NCBI GenBank assembly: GCA_031260245.1
Contig: JAIRKH010000020.1
Coordinates: forward strand, 1 to 36,839
DNA: 36,839 bases
Origin: Treponema sp.
Lineage (GTDB): Bacteria; Spirochaetota; Spirochaetia; Treponematales; Breznakiellaceae
Direction: 5' to 3'
Below the pieces are notes generated by a model. The model did not search any database. It had not been told where the DNA came from and saw only the letters and a program-made list of their open reading frames with translations. Below, in pieces: positions 28,575 through 36,839 of this stretch. Position 1 is the stretch's first letter, and every line of letters starts with the position of its first letter. The position numbers were made by a program, and so were the translations under genes.

Positions 28575-28737
28575 TGTGGAGGTATTCAGTATGTCGCTAT
28601 GAAGTAGGAGCATAAGAAACACTATATATGTTTCGTAGAAATGTGTCAATATGTTTTTCAAAGTTTTGAAAAAAATTTGGATTTTACCATTGCGGCGTCC
28701 AATAATTTCAGTCTTGAGTATCACGCGCTCTTTTATA

Positions 28738-28766
28738 TTGACAAACGCCCTAAACAGCGATAGAAT
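28738..28766 (+). promoter_or_regulatory. Near-consensus sigma70 promoter of the CsgG-like gene
   Basis: TTGACA (28738-28743), 17-nt spacer, TAGAAT (28761-28766); AAAAGGAG then ATG 28798. Confidence 0.75.
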
Positions 28767-28797
28767 TAAACTATTCTACAGATAAAAAGGAGTTGAC

Positions 28798-29316
28798 ATG
28801 AAGAAATTTTTTGCTGCCGCGGCGGCGCTATTGTGCGGCGTCTCTAGCTTCGCCGAACAAGCGCAGAGCTTGGACGAGGCGTTGAGCGCCTCGACTGCTT
28901 ACTTGAACAGCAGAATTCCGTCCGGCTCAAAAGTAGTAGTACTTAATTTTACTTCAAAGTGGTTGGACTTGACTGATTACATCATCGAAGAACTGACCGG
29001 CTACATCGTGAACGAAGGCACGCTGACGGTGGTAGATCGGCGTAATTTGGAAGCCATACGACAGGAGATGGACTTCCAGTTGTCGGGCGAAGTAAACGAC
29101 GAAACCGCGCAATCTATCGGGCGGAAACTCGGCGCGCAGACCATCATTTCAGGGTCTATCTCCGCGATAGGCGACACGTACCGTCTGCGAATACGGGCGA
29201 TTGCGGTGGAAACCGCGCAGATTCAAGGCTTGCAGAACGTCGATGTGGTTCCCGACCGCCGCCTCTCCGCTCTCACCGGAACCGCCTTTCCGGGAAGCGC
29301 CCCCCCCCCCGTCTAA
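28798..29316 (+). CDS. CsgG/LpoB-like exported protein; reading frame ends just after poly-C tract
   Basis: Signal peptide; SGSKVVVLNFTSKWLDLTDYIIEELTGYIVNEGTLTVVDRRNLEAIRQEMDFQLSGEVNDETAQSIGRKLGAQTIISGSI. Confidence 0.8.
   Translation: MKKFFAAAAALLCGVSSFAEQAQSLDEALSASTAYLNSRIPSGSKVVVLNFTSKWLDLTDYIIEELTGYIVNEGTLTVVDRRNLEAIRQEMDFQLSGEVNDETAQSIGRKLGAQTIISGSISAIGDTYRLRIRAIAVETAQIQGLQNVDVVPDRRLSALTGTAFPGSAPPPV
29300..29310. repeat. Poly-C tract, C(11), inside the CsgG-like ORF
   Basis: gga agc gcc ccc ccc ccc gtc taa; direct reading. Confidence 0.95.
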
Positions 29317-29824
29317 TATAAATACAAGGCCCGCGCAAATTCATAATTATATTTCATTTATTGGGTGGACGTCGCATTCGGATACAAAAACGTCCTCTTT
29401 CGCCCGGTGTAGCGTCCTGCGGGAAACCATCGACGGCAAAGACGCAGAAGTTCTCTCGATGACCGTAAAAGTAACGACTAATGGATGGGCTAATGTATAT
29501 TGCCAGGATACGAATTTAGTAAAAAGCGCGACAATCGCTAACGGCGCGCGGTTCAAGGTCTACGGGGACGGCAAGTCGTGGCGGCTCTGCGTAGGGACTT
29601 CCGACACGGGAAGCGATAATTGCTACCACGAGCTTAAATTCTCTACGAAGAAGAATAAGGTAACGGAAATAGACGTTCCGTATACCAAGTTGCGCCAGCC
29701 CTCATGGGGAAAGAAGAAACCGTTTAATAAAGCTAACATTGACCTTTTTCAATTCCGCAGAGATGGATATGAAGACGGAACCGCGGAGTCGACTATCAAG
29801 GTGTTTGATTTCGAGTTGTATTAA
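29311..29824 (+). other. Out-of-frame C-terminal domain (CIA30/carbohydrate-binding jelly-roll-like), joined in frame to the CsgG-like ORF if the tract is C(10)
   Basis: Frame-2 ORF 29201-29824 after the tract: ISFIGWTSHSDTKTSS...FKVYGDGKSWRLCVGTSDTGSDNCYHELKFSTKKNKVTEIDVPYTKLRQPSWG...STIKVFDFELY. Confidence 0.7.
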
Positions 29825-29912
29825 ACAGGCTAACGTTTGTTGGACCGCTTCGCGCAGGGCGTGGTCTGAAAGGGTGCGCCGCCCTCCCGTCAAGACGGCG
29901 GGTTAAAAAAGA

Positions 29913-31115
29913 TTAAAAATACTCCGTTATATGCTGAGGCCGAAGCGTCCACGCCTTGTCCAAGGTTGCGCGAGCGTCGACGACCTCAACGCCGTCTTGT
30001 TTTGTCAAAAGCGCGTTTTCCAAGGTGCGATAGCCCATGACGAGTTGACTCAACGCCGCTACCGTGCAACGCATATTAGGCTCCTTCGTCGTCTCTGAAA
30101 CGCGCGCGCCGTCCGCGCAGTATTCCACCAGAAACCGTCCGTTGTTCGCGCTTATCTGCTTGTCAATAACCTCAAGCGTGTAACAGCCTTCGCCGTCAGG
30201 GCGGCGCATAAGGGATAAGGCGGTCTTTACGTTGACGATGCGAGTCATATCCCGCGGGATAACGCGCTGGTCAACCGTCCACATATTGGCGACGAAGTCC
30301 GCGGGGTCCAAAAAGGTCGGCGCCGCCCATTTGAACGTCTCGTATTGAGAAGAAAGCCCGCTCACCATGCTTAACGCGCCGTAAAGCCCTTCTCGGTCAA
30401 CGAAAGCAAGCTCTTTCACCCGCATGATATTCTCCTGACCCGCCTTTTCATGTTGATACTTGAGATAACTTTTGGGTTTGCCTTCGTCGTTGCGCCAGAG
30501 GTAGAGGAAGGTTCCTGTGGAATACGGGTCGTCGTTGGTAAAGACGCGCCAAGCGCGGTCGTCCGCCCAATAATCGCGGCGGATACCGTGGTTCAGCGGT
30601 TCTATGTAGGCGTTATGCACAAGCGCGAGAGCGCTCGTATCGTCTCCGGGAAAGATTTGAGTGAATTCGCCCCGTAATTTCAATTCCGCGAATTCCCGCG
30701 TGGGAATCGTAACCTCGTTGCGGGCGCAGGCAAGCTCATAGCCGAATTTGCGATAAAAAGCGTGGGAGAAAGGCGTCAAATTGGAGAAAACAACGCCGTT
30801 TTCATAAGCTTCTGGCAGGAGTTTCTCAAAAATCAAGCGGATGTATCCGCCGCGCCGCGCCTCTGGCAAGGTTCCTACGCCGCCTACGCCGGACATCTTG
30901 ACGTCGTGATAATCAAACCGCATGAGGTAAGGGATTTCGTTCATGCAACTCTGCATTTTCCCGTCTTCAAAAGCGGCCCACCGCCATTCCACAGGGTCTT
31001 CAAGCGGACTCTCGTCCTTTTGCGAAGAAAAATCGCGGCGCTCGTTGTAAACGACCGTCCAAATCTTGCGGCATTGTTCCAATTCTTCCGCGTTTATGCG
31101 GCGTATTTCTAACAT
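29913..31115 (-). CDS. GNAT-family N-acetyltransferase, Eis-like with C-terminal SCP2-like domain
   Basis: GVGGVGTLPEARRGGYIRLIFEKLLPEAYENGVVFSNLTPFSHAFYRKFGYELA. Confidence 0.82.
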   Translation of the reverse strand: MLEIRRINAEELEQCRKIWTVVYNERRDFSSQKDESPLEDPVEWRWAAFEDGKMQSCMNEIPYLMRFDYHDVKMSGVGGVGTLPEARRGGYIRLIFEKLLPEAYENGVVFSNLTPFSHAFYRKFGYELACARNEVTIPTREFAELKLRGEFTQIFPGDDTSALALVHNAYIEPLNHGIRRDYWADDRAWRVFTNDDPYSTGTFLYLWRNDEGKPKSYLKYQHEKAGQENIMRVKELAFVDREGLYGALSMVSGLSSQYETFKWAAPTFLDPADFVANMWTVDQRVIPRDMTRIVNVKTALSLMRRPDGEGCYTLEVIDKQISANNGRFLVEYCADGARVSETTKEPNMRCTVAALSQLVMGYRTLENALLTKQDGVEVVDARATLDKAWTLRPQHITEYF

Positions 31116-31281
31116 AACATCTCCTTTTTACAGGCAATCCTGTTTAAAAACTTCTTAACAAGCGTTATCCTGCGATAGGGGTAGCGGGAAACTCGCTTTG
31201 CGAAGTTCCCGCATAATAAGTCCGCGTAAAGCGTTTTTGGAAAGCCTTCCCCCGTCTATATGTAAAGTCGTTTAACAGTCG

Positions 31282-32439
31282 TCAGCCTGCTTCGCGTGCG
31301 AGCAACGTCTGAAAAAGAGCGATTTCCTCGTCGTTAATCCCGCCGTGAACGTCCAAGAGGAAATCCGCGAAATCGTCGACGATACTCCGTTTTACGTCAG
31401 GGGCGGCGAATCGGAAACGACTACAGCTCTCCTGTAAATGGACTTTCACCGCCTCGTCTTGTCCTATCTTCAAAAGATAAGGGAAACGTTGACGGAGAAA
31501 AAAGAGAGGGTTGTCAATAAAACCCTTGTCCGTCAGGATTATCTCAAGATAATGATTCTTTTTCGCCTTGACCTCGTCGCTCAAATCGCCTTGAAAATCT
31601 TCAAACGCGCCAGTAATACTTGATGTTCTCCGTAACGGCTCGACAAGAATCTTCTCCACAATCGGTCTCTCATCGCTCAACATAACGGAAAGAAAAAACT
31701 TTTCGTGTTTAGCTTCAGAAAATGAGTACGCCAGAGGACTGCCGGAATAATACGCGTTCGTCCCTACCGGCTGACAGCGGTGCAAATGCCCCAGCGCAAC
31801 ATAATCAAAACCCGCAAACAACCCCACGTCGGCAAGTTCCGCATTCCCCAAGAAAGACCGCTCCGAATCCGAAGTCAACCCTCCGGCCGCAAATAGGTGC
31901 GCGACCAAAACAGCGCGCCGCGCCCCTTTCTCAAGCGCAGTAAGACGCGCCTTCTCCAAACGCTCCGCCGCAGTCTCAACTAATCGCGCTTGCAAGCGGA
32001 GCGGGTCGCCGCCCTGGCTCTCCAGAGAGCCAGGGTTGAGAAAAGGAAGGAGAAAAAACGCAACCCTATCCCCTCCCTCCCCAATGACGATAGGTTTGTC
32101 CGCATCTATCGGGTCGGTCGTGAAAAAAACGCCTAGCTCCGCAAAAAGTTCTCTACCAAAAGACAATCGCGAACTCGAGTCGTGGTTGCCAGAAATAAGA
32201 AAAACTTCCAGGTCAGGCCGCGCTCTCTTTAATTTCCCCAAAAATGAACTGAAGAGCTTCACCGCGTCCGGCGAAGGGACGGAACGGTCGTAAACGTCCC
32301 CCGCTATGACTAGAGCTTGAAAGGATTCGTCCCGCAATTCGGTAAGCAGTTTATCAAGTATAAAGGTTTGGTCGTCAATAAGAGAATGTTCGTGAAAAAC
32401 TTTACCCAAATGCAAATCAGACGTATGAAGAAACTTCAT
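31282..32439 (-). CDS. sbcD: Exonuclease SbcCD subunit D
   Basis: MKFLHTSDLHLGKVFHEHSL, VIAGDVYDRSVPSPDAV, ISGNHDS, YVALGHLHRCQ, YYSGSPLAYSFSE. Confidence 0.92.
   Translation of the reverse strand: MKFLHTSDLHLGKVFHEHSLIDDQTFILDKLLTELRDESFQALVIAGDVYDRSVPSPDAVKLFSSFLGKLKRARPDLEVFLISGNHDSSSRLSFGRELFAELGVFFTTDPIDADKPIVIGEGGDRVAFFLLPFLNPGSLESQGGDPLRLQARLVETAAERLEKARLTALEKGARRAVLVAHLFAAGGLTSDSERSFLGNAELADVGLFAGFDYVALGHLHRCQPVGTNAYYSGSPLAYSFSEAKHEKFFLSVMLSDERPIVEKILVEPLRRTSSITGAFEDFQGDLSDEVKAKKNHYLEIILTDKGFIDNPLFFLRQRFPYLLKIGQDEAVKVHLQESCSRFRFAAPDVKRSIVDDFADFLLDVHGGINDEEIALFQTLLAREAG
32012..32035. repeat. Perfect 11-bp inverted repeat inside sbcD (CCCTGGCTCTC-ca-GAGAGCCAGGG), next to 12-bp palindrome CGCTTGCAAGCG at 31987-31998
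   Basis: Direct reading. Confidence 0.85.
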
Positions 32440-32513
32440 GTTTTTTTCCTTTTGTTAATGATAGAGAAAAAAGTGGAGAGACAAAGAATCAGATCTTCCC
32501 GCGCTGCGCCGAC

Positions 32514-33476
32514 TCATATCGTATAATACCAGTTCTCTTCCCACGCCGAACGGCGAGGCTCATGATCCCGCTTGTATTGCAATTCTGGGTTTTTAACGCT
32601 CACTTTGGTTTTTTCAGGCACCGACGAGGTAATGAAAGCGTTGCTCCCAACTACTACGCCTTCTTTGACGACCGTCTCCCCTCCAAGAATCGACGCTCCT
32701 GAATAAATAGTAACGTGACTCTCAATGGTGGGATGCCGCTTTACGCCTTTCAACAACTGCCCCCCGCGCGTGGAGAGCGCTCCGAGCGTTACTCCTTGGT
32801 AGAGTTTCACGTAGTCGCCGATGATAGTGGTCTCCCCTACAACGATGCCTGTGCCGTGGTCTATGAAGAAGTAGCGTCCAATGGACGCTCCTGGATGTAT
32901 GTCAATGCCCGTGAGACTATGCGCGTGTTCAGTCATAATACGCGGAATAAGCGGCACAGACAGAAGGTGTAGTTCGTGAGCGAGACGGTTCACCATGATG
33001 GCGTAAAGCCCCGGATAAGAGGAGATGATTTCATCCTTGCTTGCGGCCGCGGGGTCCCCGTTAAGAGCCGCGTCAACGTCCGTATCCAAATATTCGCGGA
33101 TGGCCGACAATTTCCCCAAAAACGCGGAACACAATTCCTCCGCCTTGTCAAAATTCTCGTCTTTACATATATCAAACGCTTCCCATCGCTGAATTGCAAA
33201 AGCTATCTGCCTCGTGAGGCTGAAAATCACATCCTCAAGCAGATTGCCCACATAGTACTCCATGAAATCGCTGTTCAAGTTTTTCTTGCCAAAATAACCG
33301 GGGAACAAGAGACAGCGCAGTTTTTCTAATATGTCAATGATAACGCTTTTGTTAAGCTGATTGTTCGTGTTTACTTTGATGATATCCGCGTGTTCGCAGT
33401 AGCTCTCCACCAGCATATCAACAAGCCCCTTTATACGAATATTACTCATGCCCATATAATAACAAATCTTTCCCAT
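32514..33476 (-). CDS. cysE: Serine O-acetyltransferase
   Basis: Hexapeptide LbH: IDIHPGASIGRYFFIDHGTGIVVGETTIIGDYVKLYQGVTLGA. An internal start at 33449 (MSNIRIK) is possible. Confidence 0.88.
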   Translation of the reverse strand: MGKICYYMGMSNIRIKGLVDMLVESYCEHADIIKVNTNNQLNKSVIIDILEKLRCLLFPGYFGKKNLNSDFMEYYVGNLLEDVIFSLTRQIAFAIQRWEAFDICKDENFDKAEELCSAFLGKLSAIREYLDTDVDAALNGDPAAASKDEIISSYPGLYAIMVNRLAHELHLLSVPLIPRIMTEHAHSLTGIDIHPGASIGRYFFIDHGTGIVVGETTIIGDYVKLYQGVTLGALSTRGGQLLKGVKRHPTIESHVTIYSGASILGGETVVKEGVVVGSNAFITSSVPEKTKVSVKNPELQYKRDHEPRRSAWEENWYYTI

Positions 33477-33494
33477 TAAGAAAAGTAGCGGAAC

Positions 33495-34778
33495 TCACTC
33501 CTTTCTGACTTCTACCTTGTCTATCTTGTTGCCGTCCATATCCAAAATCTTGAAATGGAGGTTTTTGTAAACAAAAGACTGACCTGCACGAGGTATCTCT
33601 CCTGCAAGTCGGAATATAAAACCAGCCAAAGTGTGGTATTCTTGATGTTCGTCGACAAGACTCGATACTGAGAGCAGTTCCGCGATTTCGTCGATGTTGG
33701 CGCTCCCGTCTGCAAGGTAGGCGCCGTCTTCTTGTAACGCCACTTCTTCTGTTTGATGGTTTGCGGCAAGCTGTCCTATTATCTCCTCAACCAAGTCCCG
33801 CAAGGACAAGATTCCAGACAGGCCGCCGTATTCGTCCATTACCAAGAGAAAGTCGTCTTTGACTTGTTTAAAAATTTCAAAAACCCTGAGCGCGCTCATG
33901 GTCTCTGGAACAAAGTGCGGGGTTTTCATTAGGGCTTTGAGAACAGGTTGTTCCCCGCGCGCCATGCTTGCCAGGACGTCCTCGACCGAGACGACGCCGA
34001 CTATGTTATCCAGTGTGCCGTCTGCAATCGGAAAGTAGCGCTGTACCCGCGGCTCTGTCCGCGATTCCCAGACTGTCTTCTTAATTTCATCCGCGTCTGC
34101 GTCCATATTAAGCCATGTTATTTCCGAACGGTACGTCATAAAAGCCGCGACAGGGCGGTCGCCCAGATAGAAGACGCCTTCAACCATAGTCCTTTCAGCG
34201 CTTTCCACAGCGCCTGACCTTTCGCCTGCTTGTAATGCGGCGCGTAGTTCCGCCATGCCTTGGGATGCGGTCTCACGCGCTGTTTCGCGAGAAACTTCTG
34301 GGCTTTGAAACAATTTCCCCATGACGACGCGCGACAGAAATTGAACCGTCGTCCATAAAGGCTTGTGAAGAAAGGCAAGGACTTGTATTAAGAACAAGGA
34401 ACGCGCAATGCATTTTTCTGAGGAAAAAAGAGCTGTCTGCCGCATAGTCCCGTTTATGAGAAAGCCGATAAGACAAAATCCGACGGCAAAACCCGCTACA
34501 ATCAGACGTCTCTCCCATGGGAACGCTTCAGGGAAGCAGTCGGAAACATAAAGCCCAGAAAGAACGCCGCCCAGAACGCCGAGGAACGCGCCTGCTGTTT
34601 TGAAAGCAGAGATGAAAAGTTCCGGCTTTTCCACGATTTCGAGGGCGCGTTTAAAACGTCCATCGCCGTCTTCAGCCATGAAAGTAAGCCGCATCTTGCG
34701 TCCCAACCGTAGGCTCGACTCTATAAGGGAAAGGAATCCTTGTCCAACCAAAATAACCGCGATGAAAAGGAAGAACAC
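33495..34778 (-). CDS. Hemolysin/CorC-family protein (DUF21, CBS pair, CorC_HlyC domains)
   Basis: MTYRSEITWLNMDADADEIKK...VGVVSVEDVLASMARGE...FLLVMDEYGGLSGILSLRDLVEEIIGQL; GTG start abuts upstream TAG. Confidence 0.88.
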   Translation of the reverse strand: MFFLFIAVILVGQGFLSLIESSLRLGRKMRLTFMAEDGDGRFKRALEIVEKPELFISAFKTAGAFLGVLGGVLSGLYVSDCFPEAFPWERRLIVAGFAVGFCLIGFLINGTMRQTALFSSEKCIARSLFLIQVLAFLHKPLWTTVQFLSRVVMGKLFQSPEVSRETARETASQGMAELRAALQAGERSGAVESAERTMVEGVFYLGDRPVAAFMTYRSEITWLNMDADADEIKKTVWESRTEPRVQRYFPIADGTLDNIVGVVSVEDVLASMARGEQPVLKALMKTPHFVPETMSALRVFEIFKQVKDDFLLVMDEYGGLSGILSLRDLVEEIIGQLAANHQTEEVALQEDGAYLADGSANIDEIAELLSVSSLVDEHQEYHTLAGFIFRLAGEIPRAGQSFVYKNLHFKILDMDGNKIDKVEVRKE

Positions 34779-35930
34779 CTAATCCATCCTGCTGTTTTCA
34801 GATTTTGTCAAAGGACGAACAATGTAGACGCCGTTTTTTGAAGTTTCGATGACGACATTTTCTCCAGTTGAAGTAAATGCGCCGAAAACCTGTACGATGG
34901 GGTAAAGCGGATTTTCCGGGTTTACGTCTATGACCTGCGCCTTTTTCCCGTTAGAAAGAAGTACGAAAAGTCCGATTGGGTATAGAGAAATGGAATAAAG
35001 CAAAGCCTTAATAATAGTTTCGTTGTACTGTTTTTCCTCGTTTTTGAGAATATAGAGCATACCCGTGTGGTTGTCCTTTGCTTCTTTGTGGGGTCTGTTT
35101 GTGGTAAGCGCGTCGTAGGAACAAGCGACGGCTATGATTTTGGCGTAGAGACTGATTTTGTCGCCGGTGAGCTTCTGCGGGTAGCCTGCGCCGTTTTCCC
35201 GCTCGTGATGTTCCAGACCCGCGAGACACACAACAAGCGGCGCGTTGAAACTCTTCAGAAGAGAGTAGCTTAACAATGGATGGGAGATAATCGCCTTCTT
35301 TTCGCTTTGCGTGAGAGGGCGTTTGGTATAATAGCCCTTTGATTCCTTCGGCAATTTCAACATACCGATTTCGTGGAGTAGGGCCGCTGTCCCTAATTCA
35401 ATGAGTTTCTCTTCGGGCAACTTAAGTCTCAAGCCGATGATGATAGAGATAATCATGCAATGGACCGCATGAGACGCCATATAATTCTTCTCGGTTTCTG
35501 TGGGCGGAGTCTTCTGCGAGCGCAGAATAAAACGCCGGTCTTCCCGAATAATGGCGCATGCGGAACGGACATGGTCGGTCACCTCTTGATAATCAAGCGT
35601 GTTCTTTTTATCCACTTTGTCAAAGACGGATTCCATGTACTCCTTGAAAGCCGTGTAGAACTGTTCCACATAGGCTATCTTCTCGTCGTCGCCTGTCGAA
35701 TACCGAGCGGTAATGCTGGCAAGTTGAGCGCGGGCTGTTTCGCCTGTCGGCGCTTCAACAATTGGTTTGCCGTCGCTTAAAATTTCGGCAAAACCCCAGT
35801 CCGTGAGCGCCTGCTTCATTTTCTGCGAAACGCGCATTTCTGGGGTCGCCAATATAAACTGGTTGTCCAAGTATACGACGTCCGAGAAAGCGATTTCTTC
35901 ATTTAATTCTTTAACAGCATACTTTATCAT
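34779..35930 (-). CDS. HD-GYP-type phosphohydrolase domain protein
   Basis: LGTAALLHEIGMLKLPKE...ISHPLLSYSLLKSF...LEHHERENGAGYPQKLTGDKISLYAKIIAVACSYDALTTNRP. Start at ATG 35930 with GGAAGG upstream. Confidence 0.87.
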   Translation of the reverse strand: MIKYAVKELNEEIAFSDVVYLDNQFILATPEMRVSQKMKQALTDWGFAEILSDGKPIVEAPTGETARAQLASITARYSTGDDEKIAYVEQFYTAFKEYMESVFDKVDKKNTLDYQEVTDHVRSACAIIREDRRFILRSQKTPPTETEKNYMASHAVHCMIISIIIGLRLKLPEEKLIELGTAALLHEIGMLKLPKESKGYYTKRPLTQSEKKAIISHPLLSYSLLKSFNAPLVVCLAGLEHHERENGAGYPQKLTGDKISLYAKIIAVACSYDALTTNRPHKEAKDNHTGMLYILKNEEKQYNETIIKALLYSISLYPIGLFVLLSNGKKAQVIDVNPENPLYPIVQVFGAFTSTGENVVIETSKNGVYIVRPLTKSENSRMD

Positions 35931-36014
35931 ATTGAAACCTTCCACTATTATAGACTATAATTAGAGAGTATAGAGAGTATAGTATACTTTTATAAATTTT
36001 TCAATAGGAATAAT

Positions 36015-36839
36015 ATGAAAATAAAGACAGTTTTTTTGATATTTAACATTATCGTCGTTCTCTTTATCATGATAATAAGCATCGTTCTCTCCATGATGCA
36101 GAGTAGCGGCTTCAGGAATCAGTTCCTGCCTCTGCTAATCGCGCTTTTCGCTGCGCTTGTTCTGCTTGACGTCTATTATTTACTTAACGGGAAGCTACTT
36201 TTTCTTATGGAAAAAGAAGATTGGCCTGGCGCCGTTCAGTACCTTGAGGACAAGGTCTTTAAAAAAGGACGTTATACTCCATATTTCGTGCGCCTTTTGG
36301 CGCAAAATTACCTGCTGATCGCCGACATAACAGCGATTGTTGACTTGGAGAACAAGACGGCTGTAGCAAATCCCCGACTCATCGACAGATTCGCCTTATT
36401 GTTCGGAACCGCCCGCGTGCTTCAAAAAGATATGGCTGGCGCTTCGAACTTCTTCTCCAATCGGCTCAACGCCAAGAAGCCCTACAAGAAGGATTTCTTA
36501 TGGATGAGGTTCTACTACGCCTTCACCATGCTCCTAAACTGGCGTTTTGTTGAGGCGTCCAAAGAATTCATTGTCCTGTCAAAAATATCTACTAATGTTA
36601 TTATTGCAGGTCTCTCCGCGTGGTTCTTGCACGATGTGCTTACCCAAGCCATGCCCGAACAAAGAGAAGACGTCGACAGCGCGGCGCAGAGAGGGATAAA
36701 ACGCGTGAAGGAAAGGGTTTACGACGAACGAGAGTGGCTGAATAAAGCCGCGTCCATGCAAAAAGACATCCATGCCGCTCTCCTCGCCCAATATATTCGG
36801 GACGCGGGTAAATGGATATTCTCTACAACCGAAGCAAGC
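36015..36839 (+). CDS. Membrane protein of unknown function, truncated at window end
   Basis: Open frame from ATG 36015 (MKIKTVFLIFNIIVVLFIMIISIVLSMMQ...) to the edge; two TM helices then helical cytoplasmic region; missing from ORF track because it is partial. Confidence 0.75.
   Translation, partial: MKIKTVFLIFNIIVVLFIMIISIVLSMMQSSGFRNQFLPLLIALFAALVLLDVYYLLNGKLLFLMEKEDWPGAVQYLEDKVFKKGRYTPYFVRLLAQNYLLIADITAIVDLENKTAVANPRLIDRFALLFGTARVLQKDMAGASNFFSNRLNAKKPYKKDFLWMRFYYAFTMLLNWRFVEASKEFIVLSKISTNVIIAGLSAWFLHDVLTQAMPEQREDVDSAAQRGIKRVKERVYDEREWLNKAASMQKDIHAALLAQYIRDAGKWIFSTTEAS

Noticed and set aside
31184-31211. Hairpin GCGGGAAACTCGC...GCGAAGTTCCCGC downstream of sbcD
   Set aside because: Likely an ordinary imperfect terminator-like stem; not distinctive enough to call.
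1-36839. tRNA, rRNA or insertion sequence elements
   Set aside because: No cloverleaf, rRNA-like segment or transposase ORF was recognised by eye; a tRNAscan/Infernal/ISfinder run would be needed for certainty.

Overview
Chromosomal window from a spirochaete, most likely a Treponema / termite-gut-type treponeme (inferred from gene content; not verifiable without a search). Mostly well-organised coding sequence. Left part (+): ruvA, a pallilysin-like hypothetical, phoH, and a 7TM-HD (PgpH-like) gene. Then (-): comEC, an NHL/VWA protein, a TPR protein, surE and a divergent galactokinase-like GHMP kinase. Then (+): a candidate outer-membrane beta-barrel protein, argA, and a xylan/xylo-oligosaccharide locus (lipoprotein SBP, two LplB/YtcP-type permeases, two GH10 proteins), followed by a BMP-type lipoprotein and one permease. 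Then (-): PSP1/RicT, YaaR, bactofilin, M23 peptidase and a lipoprotein. Right part: a CsgG-like gene with a poly-C tract, an Eis-like GNAT, sbcD, cysE, corC, an HD-GYP-type protein and a truncated membrane protein. Two observations stand out. (1) The second GH10 protein (21028-22179) appears to be a natural circular permutation: the alpha3-beta8 part of the barrel comes first and the beta1-beta3 part is appended at the C-terminus; both catalytic Glu and the ENxMK / HTLVWH motifs are present. (2) A C(11) tract at 29300-29310 in the CsgG-like gene sits exactly where an out-of-frame C-terminal domain begins; C(10) would give a 341-aa fusion, a classic slipped-strand contingency arrangement. Two further poly-G tracts (G10, G12) lie in intergenic regions. 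Other observations: a GTGTCAGACAC dyad-repeat cluster upstream of ruvA, a predicted leaderless promoter for the outer-membrane protein, and a galactokinase-like protein lacking the usual sugar-binding EHTD motif.
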